NCBI RefSeq assembly: GCF_037975245.1
Contig: NC_092575.1
Span: 20,721,841 to 20,785,840 of the forward strand
Origin: Apostichopus japonicus
Lineage: Eukaryota; Echinodermata; Holothuroidea; Aspidochirotida; Stichopodidae
Reading direction: 5' to 3'
DNA length: 64,000 bases
The notes under the pieces: generated by a model
Told to the model about the DNA's origin: nothing
Database searches by the model: none
The model's input: only the letters and a program-made list of their open reading frames with translations
Part shown: in pieces, positions 1-11,800 of the stretch
Layout: each line of letters begins with the position of its first letter
Position numbering within the stretch: position 1 is the stretch's first letter
Translations under genes and position numbers: made by a program

Positions 1-749
1 CGCAAATCGAAACCAGTTGGTCAAGTGATCATGACAAAAGTTTGCTTAGTTGGCGTTTTGCTGATTAAAGTTGAAGTCACTGTCTGTTTGTCTGTGTGTT
101 GGTTTTTATGTCCGTAAACAAGTGCCTTTATATTGAATGGAAAAGTTCACATTATAATAAAACAGCGGAATATAGAAAAATAATGATTTTTGGTCTGTTG
201 GTGAGATTAACTATACTTCTACTACCCAATTCCCATCCCATTCAAACCACACAACCCACCACCCAACCCCTCCGTATCCCTGTTATTTTCCCCCACCGTC
301 TCCTGACCTCATGTAACATTGGTTTCTCGGTACTGGGTACCCGTACATATTTTTTAGTCATTGCTATTAAGTTTTCATCTGTTTTGATATTTGTTTTTCT
401 TTTTCTTCCTAAATTGACAAATATCGTATATCATGATCCATCATTTCCTGATATTTAATATTAAAAAGGGAATAAAACAGAGAGAAAAGAGAGAGAGAGA
501 GCTATAGGGAAATAAAAAACACATAATTTGATAAAGAAATTTAAAGACAAAGCGTTATAAGATGTCTGCATTATATCCAAACTATTATACTGTATTTACA
601 CATAAAAGTTTACATATAGTATAGTCATCCATGCACTTGTATGAAATATCATGATAAAGCAACCACACATATTATAATGTACACACATTTATAGTCGATA
701 TGAAATATATATATGTCTATCAATTTACCTCAAAAATGTTTGCTTTTAA

Positions 750-800
<51 letters not shown>

Positions 801-846
801 GAAAATCGTAATGAGTTGGAAAATCAAGAACAGTGAAAAAACTTTC

Positions 847-920
847 AGCCTCCACCGGGATTCGAACCACGGGCCTCCCGCTCTGTACGCGGACACCCTA
901 ACCACTAGGCTATGGACGCT
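847..920 (-). pseudogene. tRNA-like sequence (decayed tRNA or SINE head)
   Basis: On the minus strand there is an A box (TAGCCTAGTGGTTAGGG), a B box (GGTTCGAATCC), a near-complete acceptor stem (AGCGTCC with GGAGGCT, one mismatch) and an anticodon stem TCCGC/GCGGG around a 7-nt loop whose anticodon position reads ACA. The T stem has two mismatches and no 3' SINE body was recognised. It sits between two (TA)n runs. It is probably a tRNA pseudogene or the 5' part of a tRNA-derived SINE, but the pol III boxes look intact. Confidence 0.55.
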
Positions 921-1061
921 GATTGTATGTCCAGAGGTTCGAAACCGGTAAGGAAAGATCGTAATTCCACTGTAGGCGTTTGTCACCTATATCGAACAAT
1001 ACTAGTTCTGTTTTTGGTGACATATTTTGCCCTACTCTAGAGATCAAACATGATGCTATCC

Positions 1062-1066
<5 letters not shown>

Positions 1067-1135
<69 letters not shown>
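1067..1135. repeat. (TA)n microsatellite
   Basis: About 68 bp of uninterrupted TA. Similar runs lie at about 753-797, 42769-42808, 42957-43033 and 49247-49345. Confidence 0.95.
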
Positions 1136-1138
<3 letters not shown>

Positions 1139-2572
1139 GCTGTATAGCTGTCTTAATGGAAGGGTCAGCCGACATGTGAAATATATAAGCTTTACTAACT
1201 GATCAGATTTTCCATGCATGCATACGTGTAACTGCATAACCCTACATAACCGGGTAAACCAAAATGCCAATATCAAGGATTTCGACAATGTCATCTCTTT
1301 CGTGAATTCAATTTTTGCTTCAATTTTCACAATTCCATTGTCCTTGTCCGCCGTTGTCAAGTACACCCGACTGTCACATATTATGATTATTGTTATTATT
1401 GGCCTTTTAATGCTCTGTAATTGGGTAAAGCATACATAGTTCCAAGTAAAGGTCATACACATGTGACCTTTGAAGATATTCTATACGGTGACAGAAATAT
1501 TGGTGCCCTGAAAATACAGCAATGATGTGAAAATATTTTAACATCAACAGGTTTGACCCGAATTCAGTTTGATGTCATTTGACTAGCTTAAAGAATGAAG
1601 TATAGCGAGCTCAGAAATTCAAGTGAAGGTATGGTAAGGGGTGGGGTGGAGGGTGGCGGGAGAGTAAATTATAGATTTCAGCGACTGATTAAAGTATAGC
1701 ACCATGAACCTGTATGGAAGGGCCAGAGGCGAGTGAGTATTTTTTATAAAAGAATTAAGAGGGGTGGCAACGAGGTCGTTGTAGCCGACTACCATCAAGT
1801 GCGAGGTCTTCCCAGACAAAGAGTAGACGTTTATACGAGAAATGGTACATCCAAAGGCATATTAAGACTAAAAATTTGTTTTTCTTGGTATGTAAATGTT
1901 AACGAAAGTTGTGCTAATAAATACTTAAGATGTTTTGTGTGAGGTTGAATTGGGACGGGTGGTGGTGGGGGGGGGGGGAGGGGGTATGTTACATCCAGAC
2001 GAGTAGTTTAATACTTTTCGGAATTACTGTAAAATTCCCGGCTGAACCATTTTCGCCCCACGCCCCCCCCCCCCTTTAACCACCATACACGCAACTGACT
2101 GAGAACGAGTTTGATTTTTAACTTTCCAACATATTCGTTTGAAGTAAAGGCGACTGACCATACATGTGCCAATACTGGAACCATTCTTACCCATAATATA
2201 TCCATAGAAATATATTTATGAATAAACACATACCTAATGGAATATCACATTTCCTATAAACTGTGAGAAATTGTCCTACCCCCCACCTCAGACCACGTGA
2301 CACATGGCATTCCGTAATATTCCTTAAGGCCTAATAATTTCCTTCACTAGAAATTTCGCAAACTCATCTATTGAAATCAGATCTTTCCTCACCTTTCAAA
2401 GGATTAACCTGCACGCCTCGATATATGGTGAAAGAAACTAAAAACATAATAAAAATCAAAATAAACGGTCTTATCATTTCCTAGCCGGAGAAAAATATAC
2501 CAACTTTATTTATTGAAGCAAGTGGGTGTGAATTACAACGGTCATGGCGTGATAATGCTGGTTGTGAACTGT

Positions 2573-2578
2573 TATAAA
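2573..2578 (+). promoter_or_regulatory. Possible TATA box of the FCGBP-like gene
   Basis: TATAAA lies about 120 nt upstream of the start codon at 2699, at a plausible distance for a short 5' UTR. There is no other support; this AT-rich sequence produces such hexamers by chance. Confidence 0.25.
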
Positions 2579-2698
2579 CCGATGTTAACCTCAATAACGA
2601 TTTAGTCTCTTTCTTGCCAGAAGAGGAGAAGAAGAAGGAGAAAGAATTTTTGATAAACAATATTTCTTTTCTAGATCATTAGAACCAGATTAATTGTA

Positions 2699-2810
2699 AT
2701 GGGGGCCAAATGGGACATCGGTCCAATTTTCAGCCTTACAGTGTTGTTGGTCGTAAGCTGCTGTGTTCGAGCCAGCGAAAACGAATACACCCAAACGGAT
2801 GACTACAGAC
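2699..2810 (+). CDS. Exon 1: start codon and signal peptide of the FCGBP-like gene
   Basis: ATG at 2699 opens a frame with a charged N-terminus (MGAKWD) and a hydrophobic core ([14 protein letters not shown]), with likely cleavage after VRA/S near residue 25. The exon ends in phase 1 at a GTAAGT donor (2811) and joins exon 2 at an ACACAG acceptor. The join gives ...DDYRPIQQRYVF..., which runs straight into the IgGFc-binding domain. This start was preferred over upstream in-frame codons of exon 2 because it supplies a signal peptide and a matching phase. Confidence 0.8.
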
Positions 2811-5800
2811 GTAAGTAATTAAAAAAAAAAATTTGGTAACTTTTAAGAACGCCCATTGCATTTTTTAATGTCTTTTTTGTCTCAATCAAGAATGTACGTG
2901 AATGGTATGTGTGTGCGTGTGTGTGGGGTCTGGTGGTATATTTTCAGGTTTCTGTCTTCTCCGCTTTACATAAATATGGTTATTAGAAAACTCAAAAAGG
3001 CATGTCAAAGGCGTTGTGTTGTACTGCTCGATTGAGACAAATATGTGTTTGCTGGGAGGGGAGAAGGAAATGTGGAAGGGGCGAGAATACATGTTTCCGT
3101 ACATTTTAGGGATCATATCACCCATAGGTTATTCCCTTGTATAAATCGCTAAGCTATTTTTTATCTCTTTCTCTCCACCTTTGGTCAACTAATCCTCTAA
3201 CATCAATCTCCTTTGCGTCACCCTGCTCCTATCTGAGACCTATCTGTATTTTGTGCTTGTGTTTTGTCCCTTTTATTTTCTGTTACTTGTCATTCAGCCT
3301 CTGAATTGCAGTTTACACAAGCACTCTTTTTGATCCAATAGAATTATTTGTTCACTTGAAAATGAAACAATTTAGCTAGGTAATTTTCTTTAATTTAACA
3401 AATAAATGTCATTACAAATGATAAAAAGAGGAAAAGGCAACGCGTACAATTTGCAGTTGTGATAACTATATGTTGAAAGTAGAATTAAATTTCTGTAGTA
3501 TTCTGTCATTAAGTGACTAATGTAGATCGAGAAAGAAAAAAATTCGCATATTAAATTTGCTTAGAAGTATAACAATGTTTTTTTGCTATAAACGCATTAT
3601 ATAATACCACTTGTTGTTCCAAAAAGTTATAAGCATTTCATGACGGAGGTATATCTAGTTACGAAAATATTGGTTCCAACGGGACGGGAGGGGGGGGGGT
3701 GGGGTTGGAGGGCAATTATCTGTAGGTGCCCGAAAAGCTGGGCATATGAAAAACATCGGTGAAAAGAAAAGAATGACTGCAAGCGAATTTAAATACGTGC
3801 ACCCTGTACCTCAGTGTTTTGAGCCAAATTATATATGTTGTCAATTGTTAGTTCAGAAGGTTCAGAAGTTATGAGCAATTCATGACGGAGGTATATCTAG
3901 TTACGAAAATATCATTCTTTGCAAAAGTTCACGTTTTCTATCTAAAATATTTTCGAATTGATTCCAACCAATTATGCAAATCTTAAAACAAAAGTTTGAC
4001 CAGTTTTAAGCTTAACATATACCTAAATGTTGACAAAAAGTAAGTACGATTTACTTCTATTTAATATATAAGTTATTGTGAATAACACAATACATCCCCC
4101 TTTCATGCTTCAACGTTCACATCAGTTTACAAACAGTACGTACGGGTTGCTACGGATGGGTGCAGCTGCTCTAAGACCTGTGTACGTTATTCTGTTGTTC
4201 TCAAGGCGTTCGGACCCAGGATTTCTCGAGAGTGGAAGGGGGTTATGGAGACGGGACGGGAGGGGGGGGGGGGTGGGGTTGGAGGGCAATTATCTGTAGG
4301 TGCCCGAAAAGCTGGGCATATGAAAAACATCGGTGAAAAGAAAAGAATGACTGCAAGCGAATTGAAATACGTGCACCCTGTACCTCAGAATTTTGAGCCA
4401 AATGATATATGTAGTCAATTGTTAGTTCAGAAGGATTGGGGGAGGGTGAGAAGGGTTATGTCGGACCCCATTCCCGTATGTTACTCCTATATCCGTATAG
4501 CCAAACTCCCCCCCCCCCCATGCACTGGCGTCTCAGGCGTTTTTCTTCTCGTGACCATTTCTTTGATTTGTTTTTCTGCTATGTTTTCTGCTACACAGCT
4601 ATTCAACAGAGGTACGTCTTTAGTTTCTTGTCCAATGCTTTCTATGAAGAGACCTTCGGTCAGGTATTTATAGCACCGACCACAGACAAACCTACCAGTG
4701 GCTTCCTATGGCTTCCGTACCTTAACTTTGAACGTTATTTCTACAATGTGGCATTCGGTAACTTTACCGTTATCGATCTGCCCTACGAAGCCAACCCTCT
4801 TGGCACCGGGGAACAACCGTCAACCGTCGTGGTCGAAACCGATGCCGATGTTGTCGTTTACGGTATTCATCTCCGACCTCAGCATTTCACCCAGGACAGT
4901 TTCACCATTGTACCCAAGAGATCTCTCGGCACAGAGTATTACGTCGCTTCTTACAGTCCTTTGCAGTCCTGGAGTCCGGTATTTACTGTAACCGCGGTTG
5001 ACAACGACACTGATGTCCGCATTGCGTTTTCGAACCGTTTTAGCTACGAGGGCGGTATTTACCACAGAAACCGACCATTGACCTTAAACCTGGAACAGTA
5101 TCAAACCTACCAATTTGAAACCCGTTTTGACCCAACTGGAACCTACATCTCTTCTAACAAACCGATAAGCGTCAGTTCCGGTTCGGAGTGTTCCTACGTT
5201 CCGCATGAAATTGGTACTTGCGATAACCTTCTCGAGCATCTCATTCCAGTGACGTCATGGGGTACTACCTACGCCCTAGCACCATTTCGAGGTCGAGAAA
5301 CAGCCGGTTACATTATCAGAGTAATATCGGCATACCGTAACACAAGGGTTCGTTTGAGTAATTCAAAGACCCCGAGAGTTCTCCAAAATGGTCGATTCTT
5401 CGAACTGAGTATCACCCATAGAGGAATTCTCGAGATAACCTCTAATAACCCCATCTTGGTTCTACAATATCAGAAGGGTAACGACGTGAATGATCTTGAA
5501 AATGGCGACCCATCTATGGTGATTGTTCCCTCGAACGAGCAGTCTAGACGAGGTGACATCATATTTCCTGTCTACGAGATCGAATCTGCACACGTCACTG
5601 TTCGATTGGTCAACGGTGACCCTCGCTCATTGCTGCTAAACGGCCAAAATGTAGAATGGGAAGTCCTCGATACCGATTACGCAGGTGCGAAATTACTACA
5701 GAGAGATGTTCCTTCCGGTTACCACGTGATAAGTCACCTGTTTCCCAAGGCAGAAATGTCAGTGTTGGTGTATGGTAATGAACATCAGAAATCCTGGGCT

Positions 5801-8800
5801 CACCCTGGAGTATATCGATTTGAAAGACGACCACCAGGTAGGAAACTAGTCATATTGTAAATGGTAAAACTACGCTTATTTGTATGTATGTATGTGTACT
5901 TATGTGTATGGATGTATATGTCTGTGCGTGTGTATGTTTCTATGTGTGTATGTATGGGTGTATGTAAGTATGTGTGTATGCATGTGTGTATGTGTCATAG
6001 AAATTGATCCTTATTAATTTCTATGGTATGTATGTTTTCATGTGACTAATTACATCAGTATTTGAGATAATAATGCATATATGTTTACCATTTTGCTTGA
6101 CTATCACACTTACTTGATTGCAGGAGGAGGAGGAGGGGGGGGGGGAGGGATTAGTAAAAATAATTGTCGGGCTTGCGATTTGGTTTTGTGCTGTAGTCAA
6201 TCCCCCGCCCACCCCCCACCCCCACTACACACCCAGAGTCTACCCTGAGCAATCCAGACTCGTCCCTCGTAATATTGGTCACACCTGTCTGTCTTCTGGA
6301 CATTTATGTTCGTTAAATATTTAACTCATTTATTCTACTTTCTATCTTTAGTGGAAGCAAGGTGTTCGATCTGGGGAGATCCACATTACATTACATTCGA
6401 CGGCAGAAAATACAGTTTCCAAGGAGACTGTGAATATACACTTGTAGAAACATGTGGAAAGTACGGCGACTTGTACCCCTTCAGAATTATCGGTGATAAC
6501 TTTAAGTTTAGACCCTCTCATATGTTCTCACTTCTGGGATCATTGAAGCTCTTTATCTTCGGGAAAGTCTACGAACTAATGCCTAATAACGAAGTACGAG
6601 TAGATGGTGTGATCACAAAGCTTCCGTACTCTGACCGTTTCGGTGTCTCCATATATTACAACATGCCGCACCGGGTAAGACAATGATTACGGAAATAATA
6701 AACAGACTGTTCATTCATACTTAGTAAAGATTCCTAAATCCTATTGGTCCATTCAGGTCAGCTGACCGTGGTTAATCCTGTGAGTAACGCACGGTAAAAT
6801 TACGGGGCATCACTTTAATAAATCAATGGTTATAAGTAACCAAAAATGTTTTGTTTTATGATTTTTCCCCCACACAAATGGTAGTGTATGAATGAACGGG
6901 GTTAATCAACGGTCTAGCGTGCGTTACTCACATGATTAAGGCACTCCGGGTGTTAATGCAATCGCTGGATGCACTCGGGCTCCGCCCTCGTGCATCGCTT
7001 GCATTATCACCCGATCGTGCATTAATCATGTGAGTAACGCACGCTAGACCGTTGATTAACTCCTTATTTAAAACAGCATTGTATAACCTCCTAGATACAG
7101 TGTTGCGTCTAGTATAATGATTACCATTAGGCTACGAGGGAGCGAAATCCGCCCTCCCAACCTCCCCCTCCAACCTCATCCCATCGAGCTTGTAATAAAT
7201 TGATAAATTGTCCCGTAAGGACTTAAACTATCGTAAGATATTGGTTCTCTCAACCAATGCTTCTTACTTTAAGTGTAGCCCTCGGACAGAAACTGAATTG
7301 AGAACCCACTGGTTGAGGGCCTTCTTGCCGGGCGTTGGGACAGGGGGTGGGGGGGGGCTCGATTCTGTCTAAAAGGAAAAGAAAGGGAAAGCTTACTTTA
7401 GGAAAAGTTGGATCCATTTTGACATTTGAGTATACAGTTATTAAATCTAACTAACACAAATTTTCAACCTATTATTGCCAAGAAATGACGCCTTGATTCA
7501 GTGATAAAGACAAAGACGTAAGGACAATTGTGTATATCTTAGTAACAGTTCGCTTATTTTCTCTATAATATATTTATTATTAAAGTTATTTTTTCGTGAA
7601 CAAAATTTTCATTTATTACAGATTTTGATGACAGAGTTTGGATTAGCTATTCGCATTGATAATAAATACAATGCAGAAATCGGGCTCCCCTCAAGTTACC
7701 AAGGTGCAGTCTGTGGTCTCTGTGGGACCTACGACGGTGATTCTTCAAACGACTTTGTCTCACCCAGGGGCGATCAGGTAAGTGATCTCTTTAATACGTG
7801 CTAAGAATATCAGAGTCGACCTGACAACCTGTTGAAAGAACAAATGGGAAGATTTACCATCTCAAAGGATAGAGAGATTAGGGAATAATATGGAAAACTT
7901 TTTGAAGAAAACCCAACTATAGGAGGAGAGAAGAGAGTGGTTAACAAAAGAAACAAGGGAACGCGCATACAGCGATATAAAATAATAGCATATAAGTTAA
8001 GGAACATTAATGTAATTGTGTGTGTCATTGCTATGTTATGCCACTAGCCAGGTCTAAACAATCATGCATACGCAAGGACAGAAAGAGGTATAGAGAAGAG
8101 GGGTTGCACAATTTTGTATCACGCTATTTGCTTTTCTAGAAAAACGGGGGCCTATAAATTCATGTTAATTTGGGGTAAGGTGAATTTAGGGATCATTCGA
8201 GTGATTCTTCCTTCAACGTGAGAAAACTCGAATACATATAGCTTTTATCCCATAGAACAAAAGCTATAGTCACATACTCAAGTAAGTCCATATAGTGGTA
8301 GAAAGAAATAAAAAATCTTCTAGTAGTGTCTCGACCTTCCGATGAAGCGAATCTTCACAAGTCTGTATAACAGGCCAGAAACATTTTACAATTTTCCGAA
8401 CAAAGCGAGAGCAATTAACATTACGTATACATGCCTAGAGAACTTTTGTAACAGTGTTGTTGTACCCTACCAAATGTAGCGCAGTTCAAAACGTTTGAGT
8501 CGGATGGCACAAGTCTTCCTCTGACGAACCTATGACTAGGAGGCTCATTCTTGAGTTATCTTCTTCTTCCAGACATAATGCTGTGATTAAGCTTAAAATA
8601 AGATTTTTACAGTTGTACTGGAAGCATTGATCTCTTTGAAGACATCAAAACCGTCAGCACGCTTGGTAGGTCATTTCTTGCAGTCATTGAAATAACTATG
8701 GTATTAATTATGCGAAATCCGTCGCTGTGAGTAGCCACTCTTGCGCTATGCTGCTTTAGGCGTAAAGACAACTGCACTAGTGTAGTACTACTACTACGTG

Positions 8801-11800
8801 CTAGGACAGTCATATATAGGAACCACTGAGACCTGAACACAGTAGTTCCTGAACCCATGCCTACGTGCGGCAGTATGCTTGCCTTATTCAGGCCACAAAT
8901 GATATAACTAACTTAGCCTAGGCAGGCATTTTTGTGCTTGTTAATTCTGACACTTGGATTTTTTTGCTGGCCAGACTTGTTATCTCCCATGACAACCATA
9001 AGACCATGCCAAATTTACTTGTTGGTTCCATTGAATTATTTTAAAAATTTAAATGTTCTTGTCAGATTTCCTCAGTTGACAATTTTGCGACCAGTTGGGT
9101 TGTGAATGTTAGAGAAACCTGTGAGGCGTACAGACCAGTGGAACCCTGTGATGATGGTGGCGGCTCACCAAACCTGCCAAGAGCCAGACGACTCTGTGCA
9201 ATTCTACGACAGCCGAGAGGTACTTTCGCAACTTTTCTGTTCTTTTAGAAGACTTCTAGAGCTAGGTTGAAAACTAGATGTTTCCCTTTTCAACACATGT
9301 CCTCATTCATGACTCTTATATGTAATATTGAATTGTCAAATTATGCATATTGCCTAGTATTCATCCATCTACATTCCTCCCCACCTCCCTCTTTTGCACA
9401 ACCTTTTGTTACATTGACAATGATGTGGGGACCTACCTTAATCCATAAAAGAAAATCCTGTTCCCTAATGTAGCAATAAACTCATCCCTAGCTTTATATG
9501 TTGTAAAGAAAGTACAAATGGTATCAAAATATATATGCCAGTATATATATCTAAAGCATATAAGACTAGCAAAAAGTATTTTTTTCTTTGTCTCTGATAT
9601 ATTGTAAAATGGCCTTGAATTTTTTACTTTGTGAGTTCAATGATTGCTCTCTTTCTCCCTGCAGGTCCTTTTGCCGATTGTTTGGACGTCGTTGACTCAG
9701 ACCCTTACTATGAGACTTGCATCTATGATCTCTGTGCAATGCTTCCAGATGATAGTATGCTCTGTAACCACTTTGAGCAGTATGCACAGGCTTGTCGTAA
9801 CTCGGGAGAGAGACCAGGGGATTGGAGGGCGACAAGAAATCAATGTGGTAAACATAAACAAGACTACAATGCCTTTAGAAGTATAAAACTCTGAAATGTA
9901 GCTTTTTATTATCTGTTTTATTTTTGAGTTAAAAAGTTTTAATAAAATAGGAATGAATTCACACATACAAAGAAAAACTCATCACTCCCTCTCCACCTTG
10001 GCAAGTATGAGCGATTTTAGTTTCTTTGGAGAGTATTTCACTGATTTCTTTTCATGACAGAATTTTAGTGAGCACTTTAATGATTAGATCATTTTGTAAC
10101 CATGGTTAGCTGGCAAATATACAGGGTGTGGGAAAGAACTTTAAAAAAATATAGAAAAAGAAAAGAACAAAATATATACAGAAAAGAAGAGGAAATCATA
10201 GGAAATATTCATGAAAAATGATACAAAATAATTGTTTTTAAAGCATAGTGATGTGTACTTGTATGGCCATCTGAATTTTAATTTTTTTTTAAGCAGGAAT
10301 TTGTTACTTCCCCTTATTTAAACCAAACAGACTATAAATGGTAAAATGCTAAGAGAAGTTATGTTTCCATGCCATCATCTTCTCCCAATCCAAAACAAAG
10401 TTAATATTCATATGTTGTTTAGTAGACATTTTATTGCTAATTTAAATGATCTAAGGTTTCGTTTAGACCGTTCAGATAAAATTTTAATTAAGTCGGTCCA
10501 AGTAAATTTTGCTGAACATTATTCTTTGATCTTTGTTGTATGTTAGCCATTGACTGTCCAGAGGGCTTGGTATACAATCCATGTGGAACAGGATGCCCAG
10601 CTACGTGTGTAGACGAAAACCCATTGGATGATTGCCCAATGAGCTGTCTGGAGACCTGTGAATGTCCACCAGGTACGGTCCTAGACGGTACCAGGTGTGT
10701 CAACCAGTCCATGTGTGGTTGTCCACTACCCGATGGGGGATATGCATCGGTAAGTCATATGAAGTCATCTTAATTTCATTTCAAAGTTTAGTAATAACAG
10801 TAAAACTGACTGCAGACATCTATAAATAAAAATGAACTATGAAAGTATTTCACTAGAAATTATATGTAGTTTCCACTAGATTTTATTCCTTACTGTGGGT
10901 ATTTTAAAATGGAATCCTTCAATTTTTTTTTGTGGTTGTCAATATTAGTACCACTTTTTTTTACGACCGCTACCATTTTCTTTTATGACCCCTGGATACC
11001 CATTCCAGCTCCCAGCAATGCCTATTTTGTTTATCCTCGTCATTAGTTTTAATATTACTCAAGGATTAGGAATCGTTCAACAGCACTTTAAACCATATTC
11101 AATTAATGATTGTGGATAAAAGCACAAGCCTTATAAAGCATTCTTTTGTTTGAAGAGGGTGAACAACCCCATTCACCACTTTGTCAAATGCTGTGGCAGG
11201 TGAAATCACCCCAACTCAACATCACTGCAGTGCAGCTGTGGTGAACAAAGTTGTTTCTAGACAGTTGAAAAGAACAGAAGCAAATTTTTGTTAAAGATAA
11301 CTTTCACAAGTAACTTGGCGACTAACAAGAAAGTATTCTCGGAACCAAGAGATGTCCGGTTAGATAAAAAAAAATAACAGAATAGTTTCCTGTGTTTCTT
11401 GGGCTCCACAATACAAAGAACTGAAGCACACACTGCCATGGTCTCTTCTGTAATATTTGGAATTTCTTGTGTTACATAGTGAAGTCTGCAATTTGAATGG
11501 GCTGTAGCCTACATAATACAGCATGCTTCATTATGTTCAATGGCCATCAGTATTGCCCCAAATATGCTTAAAGTCAAATAATAATCAGCAATTTCAACAG
11601 CATTTTACTGCCTTTTTTTAAAGTAGTTACCCAACCTGAGATATTTAATTATCTATTTCAATAATCCTCAATAGTTATAGGTATTATATATGGAGGATCA
11701 GAGGCTGTAGAGCAGGGTTTCCCCTCACGTACCCCCCAGGTACCCCCTATGGATATCAGAGTTGTCCACGAACCCCCAACTGTTCGAGACACAATCTGAG

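Larger units (their letters stand above)
1..2698. other. Upstream spacer of the FCGBP-like gene
   Basis: No gene recognised. It contains (TA)n runs at about 753-797 and 1067-1135, a tRNA-like sequence (847-920), a G tract at about 1965-1984, and otherwise unstructured AT-rich sequence. Open frames of up to 132 codons occur, mostly translations of the (TA)n runs. Confidence 0.6.

Noticed and set aside
1064-1462. 132-codon open frame on the minus strand
   Set aside because: Its last third is the translation of the (TA)n tract (YIYIYI) and the rest has no recognisable similarity.
4436-4598. Open frame extending upstream of exon 2, possible alternative start of the FCGBP-like gene
   Set aside because: It runs through a poly-C tract and duplicated intronic sequence. 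Exon 1 gives a signal peptide and an exact phase match at the ACACAG acceptor, so this part is taken as intron.
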